Positions 18,366 through 26,595 of a stretch of DNA of 33,982 nucleotides are shown piece after piece. The notes below the pieces were generated by a model, which worked only from the letters and a program-made list of their open reading frames with translations, did not search any database and was not told the origin of the DNA. Every line of letters starts with the position of its first letter. Within the stretch, counting starts at the first letter, position 1. The DNA is taken from contig JASLKQ010000031.1 of assembly GCA_030747505.1 (NCBI GenBank), forward strand, positions 1-33,982. The letters run 5' to 3'. The DNA is from Verrucomicrobiota bacterium. GTDB taxonomy: Bacteria > Verrucomicrobiota > Verrucomicrobiia > Limisphaerales > UBA1100. Position numbers and translations under genes: made by a program.

Positions 18366-19610
18366 TTAAGGAACTATCGGCTTAGAGTTTTTCCAGTCAT
18401 AGAGCGCAATTCCCTTCAGTTCACGTATGGCTAATTGGTGGCCGCTGATGGCCAGATGGGCCCAGGTGGATTGACTGGAGACTTTACGTGTATCCATAAT
18501 TTGCAGTTTCTTCGGGTTGGCCTTGATCAGGTATAGGGTTCCGTTCTGGTCCAGAGCCAGTATTCGATCATCCTGCATTACCAGACTCATGTACTTGCCA
18601 AATCGTTTGTCGCTGACCCAGCATTCCTTGCCTGTTTTCAGTTCGTAACAGGCAAAACGATTATTGCGCAAGTGAAGATAAGCGTGTCCTTCAAAGAGTA
18701 TCGGACTGCACATATAGGCCTGGGATTTGTGATCCCAATTTGCTTCCGATTGCCAGTTCTTATCCTTGTGGCTAATATTATAGAAATGCGATCCACCGCC
18801 ATAGGTACTGGTGTAGATTCCGTTGTTATAGGGTAGTGGGGTGAGGATGTTCATTCCCCGGTAAGCTTTTACGGGCTGTTTCCATAGCACGGTGCCTTTC
18901 TCGATTTCGACACCCGCTAGTGTTTCTCTCGTTTGAACGAGAATCTGCCGCTTGTTATGCAAAGTGGCTATCATAGGAGAGGAAAAGGCGCTTCCATACA
19001 TCCCTCCCTTGTCCTTTAAGGTCCTCCAGATAATTTTTCCGGTGTCCTGCTCAATTTTGCAAAAGCCTGCCCCTGCCTGTATATACACGTACTTCCCGTC
19101 CACCATGGGAGAGCACACACAGCCAAAGTCCGGTACAGGGGTCTTTAGTTGTTCGGGGAAATTTATTTCCCAGATGATTTTTCCGGTTTGTATGTCCAGA
19201 CAAAGCAGGTGATCTTTCATACCTGCAACAAACAACTTTCCATTTGCCAGTGCCGGGGTACTGCGAATCCAGCTGCCATTACTCCAGGCAAAGAACGGAA
19301 CACTCATTTTCCCGGGCCACTGTTGTTTCCATTTTACTTTTCCGGTTGTCCGGTCCAGAGCTCGTACCGTTTCATTTCCCCCCACTGATTCAGTTACATA
19401 TACCGTGTCCTTGTCCAGGAGGGCCCCCGAATAACTGGATCCCAGTTTCACTCGCCATTTGAGCTTTAAGTTCTCTTTATTAAGAGTGGTAGGCCACTTC
19501 TTGCCTCCCACAATTCCATCCCGGCTGGGGCCTCGCCACTGGGTCCAGTCTTCTGAAGAAGCGCTGGAAGCAACTGTAGCAATGAATGCAATAATAAATC
19601 CTCTGGTCAT
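18366..19610 (-). CDS. PQQ-like beta-propeller protein, secreted; tandem paralog of 17025..18299
   Basis: DWTQWRGPSRDGIVGGKKWPT; KLKWRVKLGSSYSGALLDKDTVYVTESVGGNET. Colinear with the neighbouring gene over its full length. Confidence 0.88.
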   Translation of the reverse strand: MTRGFIIAFIATVASSASSEDWTQWRGPSRDGIVGGKKWPTTLNKENLKLKWRVKLGSSYSGALLDKDTVYVTESVGGNETVRALDRTTGKVKWKQQWPGKMSVPFFAWSNGSWIRSTPALANGKLFVAGMKDHLLCLDIQTGKIIWEINFPEQLKTPVPDFGCVCSPMVDGKYVYIQAGAGFCKIEQDTGKIIWRTLKDKGGMYGSAFSSPMIATLHNKRQILVQTRETLAGVEIEKGTVLWKQPVKAYRGMNILTPLPYNNGIYTSTYGGGSHFYNISHKDKNWQSEANWDHKSQAYMCSPILFEGHAYLHLRNNRFACYELKTGKECWVSDKRFGKYMSLVMQDDRILALDQNGTLYLIKANPKKLQIMDTRKVSSQSTWAHLAISGHQLAIRELKGIALYDWKNSKPIVP

Positions 19611-19719
19611 AAATTCTATTTTGTATTGGCGCTGGAGACGCAGATTTAGTGGATTGGTTTCTTCAAATCGAGATTTTTGTCTAATGAAATCCCAGTGTTA
19701 TCACCTGAGTCCGAAGCAA

Positions 19720-21084
19720 TTACTTGCGGCGCAAATCGTAGCACGCCATTTCATGACTGTTTCTTATGAAAAGTAAACCTTTCGAAAGGGCTGGGTAATT
19801 CCAGGTACGTCCACCTTCCAGGGCCTTGAAGGTGGCTTTCTCCTTGAATTCAGATGAATCCATTTCCACCAAGGACAAGTCGCCTGCGTCCCCCATAACG
19901 ATGAGGTGTCCGGAAGCAGCAATTATTTGGCCATATCCATACTTGTTGCCTCTCCATTTGAGAGTTCCATTGGCTGCATCAAGGCATGTGAGCCGGTTTT
20001 CATTCAGACCATATATGTGTCCTTTCCAGAGGATGGGGCTGGAGAACTTGGTCTTGAGTGATTTACTCTTCCACAGGGATTCAGTCTTAAGCGTATCCTT
20101 ATCTTTAACCAGCTTGAAGGCCTCAGCACCGGTTCCGTACCCAGCAGAGACGAGTAAAGTGTCATCGGCTAATCGGGTGGGTTGAGCGATATTGTAATTA
20201 TTCATGAAAATCTTCCATGGCCGCGACCATAGCATCTTTCCCGACTCTGGATCTAATCCGACAACCTTGCTTTTCACTGAAACAACGAGTTGAAGTTTAT
20301 TGCTCAAATTCAGGAGGGCCGGGGTGCTATAGGTTTGATCACCATTTAGAGTGCTCCATTTTTTTTCACCCGTCTTTTTATCCAGGGCTATGATGGCGTT
20401 ATCTTGATTTCCCCCTGGGGTGATGAAGAGCTTGTCTTGATGGATAACGGGCGAAGCAGAAACCCCCCAGTAAGGGGGCTTAACTTTATTCCCCTCAGTC
20501 AGGTTCATTTTCCAAAGTAGTTTTCCGGAATTTGAATCAAAACAGTGCAGGTGCCCCATTGCCCCCATGGTGTAAAGGAGTCCGTCATTCCATAAGGGAT
20601 TGGTTCTGGGGCCAATCCCTCCAAAATATTCTTTAAACCTGGCGGGGTACTCGTATGACCATTTTACCGATCCGTCGTTGATCGACACTGCAATGACTAC
20701 TTCATTTTCCTCCTGTTGCTCAAGGGTGAAGGCAAGTTGCCCGGCAACGGTGAATGATGCATGACCTCCCCCAATTAATTTTTTCCAGAGTAAAGGGGGC
20801 CCTTCCTTGGGCCATTCGGTTAGAATATTTTCTTCAGAATAAATTCCTGTACCATCAAACCCTCGAAAAGCACTCCAGGCAGTACTTGAATTATTATCCT
20901 GAGTGTGTCCGGTTGATGAGGGATTTAATCGTTGTTTTCTAAGAGTTTTGATATCGGGTTGCGATTTATTCCACACAATTTTCGGAATACCACCACCTCT
21001 CCATTCCAGATTGTTGCAGGCCATCCAGCCAGCAACACAGAAGGATAATCCCAATCCCAATAATATTTTTTTGGCTCTACTCAA
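19720..21084 (-). CDS. PQQ-like beta-propeller lipoprotein
   Basis: Lipobox-like GWMAC after a hydrophobic N-terminus; WSAFRGFDGTGIYSEENILTEWPKEGPPLLWKK; IALDKKTGEKKWSTL. Probable TTG start in a TTGA overlap with the upstream gene. Confidence 0.82.
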   Translation of the reverse strand: MSRAKKILLGLGLSFCVAGWMACNNLEWRGGGIPKIVWNKSQPDIKTLRKQRLNPSSTGHTQDNNSSTAWSAFRGFDGTGIYSEENILTEWPKEGPPLLWKKLIGGGHASFTVAGQLAFTLEQQEENEVVIAVSINDGSVKWSYEYPARFKEYFGGIGPRTNPLWNDGLLYTMGAMGHLHCFDSNSGKLLWKMNLTEGNKVKPPYWGVSASPVIHQDKLFITPGGNQDNAIIALDKKTGEKKWSTLNGDQTYSTPALLNLSNKLQLVVSVKSKVVGLDPESGKMLWSRPWKIFMNNYNIAQPTRLADDTLLVSAGYGTGAEAFKLVKDKDTLKTESLWKSKSLKTKFSSPILWKGHIYGLNENRLTCLDAANGTLKWRGNKYGYGQIIAASGHLIVMGDAGDLSLVEMDSSEFKEKATFKALEGGRTWNYPALSKGLLFIRNSHEMACYDLRRK

Positions 21085-22103
21085 GGGTTAGTCTTCCTGA
21101 AGAGATAATGGCTTACGATCCACTCTTCTCCCTGGTTAGTTAACCACAGTTCAGAGCAGGCCATAAAGAAAATCCGCCAATACACCCACCATTTTGTAGC
21201 TTGGTTGGAACCGTAAGTATTACCAAAAATCTCACGGATTTGCCTTTCGTGAATATCCATGTTTTCAAGCCAAGCTTCGGCTGTTTTGTGATAATGGAGA
21301 CCATTGACCTGCCATTGTCGATCGATTTTAAGGTCGCGGTTAAAGTGGCCAAGAAGGTCGTCGCTGGGCATGATGCCGCCGGTAAAAAAGTGTTTTCCCA
21401 GCCAATTGGATTCACCCTCGGTTTCGAAGTGGTAGGCAAATTGTTTGTGGGAAAAAATGTGCACGAATAGTCGGCCATCAGGATTAAGCCATTGGCTGAT
21501 TCGTTCCATTAGTTTCTCGTAATTTTTCATGTGCTCGAACATTTCCACCGACACAACCCGGTCAAAGGTTCGGTCTATGTCAAATTGGTTCATGTCACAG
21601 GTTTGCACCTCTAGATTACTCAAGCCTTTTTGGGATGCTCGATCTAGAATGTATTTTCTCTGATCAGCTGAGTTGGAGACAGAGAGAATCTTTGCCTGAG
21701 GATAATGTTCAGCCATCCATAAACTAATAGCTCCCCATCCACACCCCAACTCCAGTATCGTTTGGCCATCTCTTAGGTTGGCGCGCTCACAGGTGAGCTC
21801 CAGCATTCGTGCTTCGGCTTCATCTATATTCCTTGTTCCCTCAGGCCAGTAGCAGCAACTGTACTTTAGACGTTTCCCCAATGATTTGATGAAAAATTCA
21901 GGCGGCACTTCATAATGTTGTTCATTGGCAGCCTGTGTTTCAATCGCAACAGGCATTGTTTTTAACTCGTTTATTAGTTCGGTCTTTGCCCCGGATAGAA
22001 GGCGGTTTGCTTCAGACTGGATCCGTTGCTGGTTCAGTTTTCTGATCCGCCGACGAATCAGGGAATCCGGTATCCAGTCATTTTTCAGCAATGTGTTGAT
22101 CAT
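21081..22103 (-). CDS. SAM-dependent methyltransferase, CFA-synthase-like / coclaurine N-methyltransferase-like subfamily
   Basis: HYEVPPEFFIKSLGKRLKYSCCYWPEG; ILELGCGWGAISLWMAEHYP; VSVEMFEHMKNYEKLMERISQWLNPDGRLFVHIFSHKQFAYHFE; HFFTGGIMPSDDLL. ATG at 22103 overlaps the upstream stop by 4 bp (ATGA). Confidence 0.88.
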   Translation of the reverse strand: MINTLLKNDWIPDSLIRRRIRKLNQQRIQSEANRLLSGAKTELINELKTMPVAIETQAANEQHYEVPPEFFIKSLGKRLKYSCCYWPEGTRNIDEAEARMLELTCERANLRDGQTILELGCGWGAISLWMAEHYPQAKILSVSNSADQRKYILDRASQKGLSNLEVQTCDMNQFDIDRTFDRVVSVEMFEHMKNYEKLMERISQWLNPDGRLFVHIFSHKQFAYHFETEGESNWLGKHFFTGGIMPSDDLLGHFNRDLKIDRQWQVNGLHYHKTAEAWLENMDIHERQIREIFGNTYGSNQATKWWVYWRIFFMACSELWLTNQGEEWIVSHYLFRKTNP

Positions 22104-22892
22104 GATGGAGTTTCCCTTGGGGGCCAAGGGATGAAACAAGAGGTCGTTTGTTGATAGGCTTTGTAGGCCGGGCCTTTAGAGATCAGATTTTGTTTTTCAT
22201 TCGCGGGAACACCAAATACCTTAAGGAGCAGGAAAAGCATCAGTAGCGGACAGTAAATTGTCCACCAGCCATTCGAAGCACAGGCAAACAGGAAAAACCC
22301 AACCCAAGCAAGCCATTGAAAGAAATAATTGGGGTGTCTTGAATAATTCCACAGGCCCGAACGGCAAACCTCATCAGTCGATCTTTGCGATTTGAACTTG
22401 GCCAGTTGCCAGTCAGCCATACCTTCACCGACTATCGCGATTAAAACTATCGCGAGGGCTGTCCACTCCAGTAGGCTGATGGTTTCCGAGTCGTTCCATG
22501 TGGGCACTGCGAATACTATGCTGAATACCATCATCAGGAGGCCTTGCCAGTGGAAGACGCCAAACATTTTTAGTGTAGCAGTTTTACCCCATCTTTCGCG
22601 AAGTTCAGCATATCTATTATCTTCTTGAGGATATTGTTGCCTGAAGCGTGATAGCAGATGGAGGCCCAGTCTGCCGGACCAAATGCAGGTTGCTAAGGCC
22701 AGGATAATCCGGCGAGTTTCATCGCCATTACCTGAAAAGGGCAAAATAAATGGCCAGCATTCCAAAGCTGAAGCCCCAGAGCACATCAATAATTCCAGCG
22801 TTACGTAACTTTTCACTTAGTCCGAAGGTGAGATTGATAACGGAGAAAATGATTATCCAAACAAGGAGTAGTTGTTGAAAAAGTGGATGCAT
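22100..22892 (-). pseudogene. DUF1295 family membrane protein (steroid 5-alpha-reductase C-terminal-like), apparent +1 frameshift near 22728-22745
   Basis: The N-terminal part lies in ORF 22728..22952 (ATG at 22892: MHPLFQQLLLVWIIIFSVINLTFGLSEKLRNAGIIDVLWGFSFGMLAIYFALFR*). It continues in another frame in ORF 22100..22816 (GNGDETRRIILALATCIWSGRLGLHLLSRF...GLWNYSRHPNYFFQWLAWVG...). Confidence 0.75.
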
Positions 22893-22902
22893 TTTAGACC
22901 TG

Positions 22903-23250
22903 CTAAGAGCACCTGTCGGATTTCTCCAAAAGAAAATCCTCAAAGGAAGCATTGGCAGGCAAACGTGCTGCCCGAATCAAACCATATATGGCTACAGCGA
23001 TATTGCCCAAACAGCAAATAGCCGCCAACCATGGAACCCGGGTTGCCCAGGATTTCTCCTGGTATAATAGCCATCCATAAAAGATGAGAAACCCCCAATA
23101 GCAGTCCATAAGTGTGGCGATAAACCAGGGACTCGAACGCTGTTCATTGAAGTAAACGAGCATATTTTTACCGCTTCCGGCCCAGAAACATACGCAGAGC
23201 ATGGAAATCAGCATGAGGCTGAAGAATACAAGTAGTCCTTTTTTGGTCAT
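22903..23250 (-). CDS. DUF1475-like small membrane protein
   Basis: 115 aa, several hydrophobic segments, WFIATLMDCYWGFLIFYGWLLYQEKSWATRVPWLAAICCLGNIAVAIYGL. ATGA overlap with the upstream CDS. Confidence 0.65.
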   Translation of the reverse strand: MTKKGLLVFFSLMLISMLCVCFWAGSGKNMLVYFNEQRSSPWFIATLMDCYWGFLIFYGWLLYQEKSWATRVPWLAAICCLGNIAVAIYGLIRAARLPANASFEDFLLEKSDRCS

Positions 23251-24536
23251 GAATGGCCCCTTAAGCTCAGATTATTAGGTCGGGTGTAAATGGCTTGGGC
23301 GACTCCTACATTGCGCATGGAGAATCCCGCATGGCAGTAGCAGAGGTAGTAGTTCCATTTGCGGATAAATGCCTCATCGAAACCTTGTGCACGTACTTCT
23401 TCCAGTGATCCATTGAACCGTTCATGCCATGCCTTGAGGGTGCGGGCGTAGTTTTGACTGAATTCTTCCCAGGAATTCAGGAAAAGAGTCCCCGCCTTTT
23501 CCATAGCCTGAGCGATACGGTGTTGGGCGAGCAAGAGTGAGCCAGGAAAGATATGTTTTTGGGTCCAGTCGGTTCCATTTCGAAGCTGTTTATAACGTGA
23601 GTCGGGGCAAGTGATTATTTGAATTCCCAGAAGACCTTCAGGTTTAAGCAGCCGGTTGCATTGCTGGAAATATTCCTCCAGATAGGCATCACCCACGGCT
23701 TCCAGCATCTCGATGGAAACAATCTTGTCGAAATGACCTTTGACGTGTCGATAGTCTTTGAATATTAGGTCAACCTTGTCCGAAAGCCCCGCGGTGTTGA
23801 TTCGATTTTGGGCAAATTTAAGTTGTTCTTCAGATATGGTAATCCCGGTAATCTTGCATCCGTATTTACTGGCTGCATGTTCGGCAAATCCTCCCCATCC
23901 ACACCCTATTTCCAGAATATGATCTGATTGCTTGATATTTAATTTTTTACATAAGCGGTCGTATTTGGCGGTTTGTGCTTCACTTAAACTTGAAGATTCA
24001 TTTTCAAAATAGCCGCAGGAATAGGTCATGGTCTTGTCCAGAAACAATTTATAAAATTCATTACCCAGATCATAGTGCTCATGAATATTGGTTTTACTCA
24101 TTTCAGGGTTGTTTGGACGAAGCAAGTGGCCTATGCGGTTTATGGTGCCAAGAAAGTTAATGGCAATAGATTTTGCCGCAGAACCCGACATGGAGGGAGC
24201 TTGATCGATATTTAATATGAACCAGGAAACAACTGCAGAGATGTCATCCGAATCCCAGTCGCCATCGACGTACGCCTCTCCCAGTCCAATGTCACCATAC
24301 TGAACACATTTCGAATAAAAACTGTGGGATCTGACATGTATGATCGCTGGTGGTACGGTGTCATCTTCGCCATATTCATATGTGTCACCTCCGGGCGTCC
24401 GGATAATAAGTCGGCCCCGTTTCATTTTATTGAATGCCTCGTGAATCAGTCTGTGGCACTGCCTTTGCCAAAAAGTGGGGGAACGGTCGCCAGTTTCGCA
24501 ACCTATGGCTTGTTGAGGGTGGATTTTCAGTTGCAT
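23247..24536 (-). CDS. Cyclopropane-fatty-acyl-phospholipid synthase family / SAM-dependent methyltransferase
   Basis: HYDLGNEFYKLFLDKTMTYSCGYFE; LEIGCGWGGFAEHAASKYGCKITGITISEEQLKFAQ; VSIEMLEAVGDAYLEEYFQQCNRLLKPEGLLGIQIIT; KHIFPGSLLL. Confidence 0.92.
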   Translation of the reverse strand: MQLKIHPQQAIGCETGDRSPTFWQRQCHRLIHEAFNKMKRGRLIIRTPGGDTYEYGEDDTVPPAIIHVRSHSFYSKCVQYGDIGLGEAYVDGDWDSDDISAVVSWFILNIDQAPSMSGSAAKSIAINFLGTINRIGHLLRPNNPEMSKTNIHEHYDLGNEFYKLFLDKTMTYSCGYFENESSSLSEAQTAKYDRLCKKLNIKQSDHILEIGCGWGGFAEHAASKYGCKITGITISEEQLKFAQNRINTAGLSDKVDLIFKDYRHVKGHFDKIVSIEMLEAVGDAYLEEYFQQCNRLLKPEGLLGIQIITCPDSRYKQLRNGTDWTQKHIFPGSLLLAQHRIAQAMEKAGTLFLNSWEEFSQNYARTLKAWHERFNGSLEEVRAQGFDEAFIRKWNYYLCYCHAGFSMRNVGVAQAIYTRPNNLSLRGHS

Positions 24537-24559
24537 TAGATGGGTTCTTTGATTCCAGA

Positions 24560-25327
24560 TTACCGCAAAATGGGTTTCTGCAAATGGGGGTTCTCAGCTT
24601 TCGGGTAATGACTTAGGCCTTTTAGCTTCAGGCGTAAGGCGTGCCAGTGGATAAGAGTAATTACTTTAAGCGTCAATAGCGGGTATTTGATGGCGTACCA
24701 GATCAGTCTTTTTCCGGTAAACGGAAGGGCATTTCCAGTCAGTGAGCTGGCTAATATTTTTTTGTCTTCCTCAAACTCATTTATATTTATGTCGAGTTTT
24801 GCATCAGGCATTCTCAGATCAAAATCAAATTCCAGATCCAGACTGGAAAAAGGAGATACATAAAAATATTTAGGTACTCGGAGCCGGAACCTGCCCTGGG
24901 AGTATTGGGTTAGTAAATAGGGTTTCATTTCTCTGTATGTATTACTCACCTCCGCCACAGCGCAGAGTGGTTCAGATTTTGAACTGGAAATGAAATAAAA
25001 TGAGACTGGGTTAAAAATATAACCTGCAATTCGGGGCAAAGTGATGAGTTGGACAAGGCAATCATCGGGTAAATCCAGTCCATTTTCCCGGGCATATGCG
25101 ATAACTTTTTCTTTGGCACTGCGGCTATCCTTTTGCAAATGATCCCGGTCATAAAACGAAAAGAGATTGAACCGATTATGGCTCAACAGAAAAAACCTTC
25201 TGGAGAGCTCATCAATTTCATCCAAGCAGAGGCCAAACATGAAAATTCTATAAAGAAAATGGTGCTCCTTGGGGCTGAAGCGATGATGCATGATTCGGCA
25301 TTCATAAATACACGACTTCAATTCCAC
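24560..25327 (-). CDS. DUF1365 family protein
   Basis: SCIYECRIMHHRFSPKEHHFLYRIFMFGLCLDEIDELS; GYIFNPVSFYFISS. ORF 24560..25354; the GTG at 25327 has an AGGGAGG Shine-Dalgarno 5 nt upstream. Confidence 0.9.
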   Translation of the reverse strand: MELKSCIYECRIMHHRFSPKEHHFLYRIFMFGLCLDEIDELSRRFFLLSHNRFNLFSFYDRDHLQKDSRSAKEKVIAYARENGLDLPDDCLVQLITLPRIAGYIFNPVSFYFISSSKSEPLCAVAEVSNTYREMKPYLLTQYSQGRFRLRVPKYFYVSPFSSLDLEFDFDLRMPDAKLDININEFEEDKKILASSLTGNALPFTGKRLIWYAIKYPLLTLKVITLIHWHALRLKLKGLSHYPKAENPHLQKPILR

Positions 25328-26595
25328 AACGACCTCCCTAATATGATTGAACAAAGATCTAAAGCGGAATTTAGGGCGTCCTCATGAAAACCGTATTTAA
25401 AATAACTGCCGCAAAAATAAACTGTTTGTTCCGGGGAGCATTGGTTCAGTAAATGTAATTTATGCTGGGCCTGGACGGCAGCTGTGTCGAAGAGCGGGTG
25501 CTCAAATTCTACCTGTTTAATGATGCTATTGGAATTGATTTCGTCTTCCCCGTTGATACTCACGAAGTAGTCGGTTTTTTGGGATACATTCTGGAGATTA
25601 TTCATCCAGTAGATTGTTCGTGGAATAAGCTCACCTTGAGCATTCTCTTTAATCCGGTAGTTCCAGGAAGCCCAACAGAGTTTATTTTGGGGCATTGAGG
25701 TTGGGTCGGTATGTAAAGTGCCGATATTTTTTTGATATTTGAACTTGCTCAACTCCTTTTTTTCCTCGGGTTTCGGGGAGTCTAATAAGCCAAGGGATTG
25801 ATCAGCATGACTGGCAAGTATTACCTTGTCATAAATGCGAGATTGACCGTCACCAGTGTATACAGTTGCCTGCTTTCCTGCCCTTTCTATTTTCCTGATT
25901 TTATTGCCGATTGATATTCTATCTGCAAATGGAGCGGTCAGTTTTTTTACGTACTCACGGGACCCGCCCTCAGGAGTGAGCCACTGGTGTTGGGTGTTCA
26001 TTCCCAGGAACCCGTGGTTATCAAAAAAACGCAGCAAGGTGGTTGCCGGGAACTTCAGCATCAGCTTGGGGGGGGTAGACCAGATGGCGGAACTCATGGG
26101 AACAATGTAGAGTCGGAAGAAATCTTCCCCATATTCTTTGACCTCAACGTATTCTTCGAGTGTTAATGAATCAAACTGACCTGAGTCCAATGTTTCGCGA
26201 GCTTCATTATTGAAGCGGTTGATTTGCATTAGCATTCTCCAGTGGCGAGGATTGAAGATGTTTTTGCGCTGGCCGAAGAGATGATTCAGGCTTGAACCGC
26301 AATACTCAAGGTCTTGGGAAAGGTGCTGGACACTGAAAGACATGTTTGAGTTTTTATAGCAAACGTTAAGCTCATCAAATAGTCGGGTGAGGTTGGGGTA
26401 GGTTTTTCTATTGAAAACCATGAATCCCATGTCAATCGGGATTTGCTGGGTGCTTTCTTTTGCCTCTACTGTAAGCGAGTGGCCTCCTATGTGTTCGTTC
26501 TGTTCATAAAGATGTATGTCAAAGTCCTTGTGCAGAAAGTGTCCGCAAGCTAGGCCGGAAATGCCCGTGCCGATAATGGCAAGCCTTGGCTTCAT
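25318..26595 (-). CDS. FAD-dependent amine oxidase-like / NAD(P)-binding oxidoreductase
   Basis: KPRLAIIGTGISGLACGHFLHKDFDIHLYEQNEHIGGHSLTV (Rossmann GxGxxG...E); IPIDMGFMVFNRKTYPNLTRLFDEL; YFCGSYFKYGFHEDALNSAL. Confidence 0.92.
   Translation of the reverse strand: MKPRLAIIGTGISGLACGHFLHKDFDIHLYEQNEHIGGHSLTVEAKESTQQIPIDMGFMVFNRKTYPNLTRLFDELNVCYKNSNMSFSVQHLSQDLEYCGSSLNHLFGQRKNIFNPRHWRMLMQINRFNNEARETLDSGQFDSLTLEEYVEVKEYGEDFFRLYIVPMSSAIWSTPPKLMLKFPATTLLRFFDNHGFLGMNTQHQWLTPEGGSREYVKKLTAPFADRISIGNKIRKIERAGKQATVYTGDGQSRIYDKVILASHADQSLGLLDSPKPEEKKELSKFKYQKNIGTLHTDPTSMPQNKLCWASWNYRIKENAQGELIPRTIYWMNNLQNVSQKTDYFVSINGEDEINSNSIIKQVEFEHPLFDTAAVQAQHKLHLLNQCSPEQTVYFCGSYFKYGFHEDALNSALDLCSIILGRSLWN

Noticed and set aside
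22728-22952. Independent 74-aa membrane protein
   Set aside because: Its C-terminus continues directly into the DUF1295 frame of 22100..22816, so it is better read as the N-terminus of one frameshifted gene.
22903-23250. Toxin/immunity-like small membrane protein beside the lipid genes
   Set aside because: Size, hydrophobicity and context fit a DUF1475-like protein; no toxin-antitoxin features.
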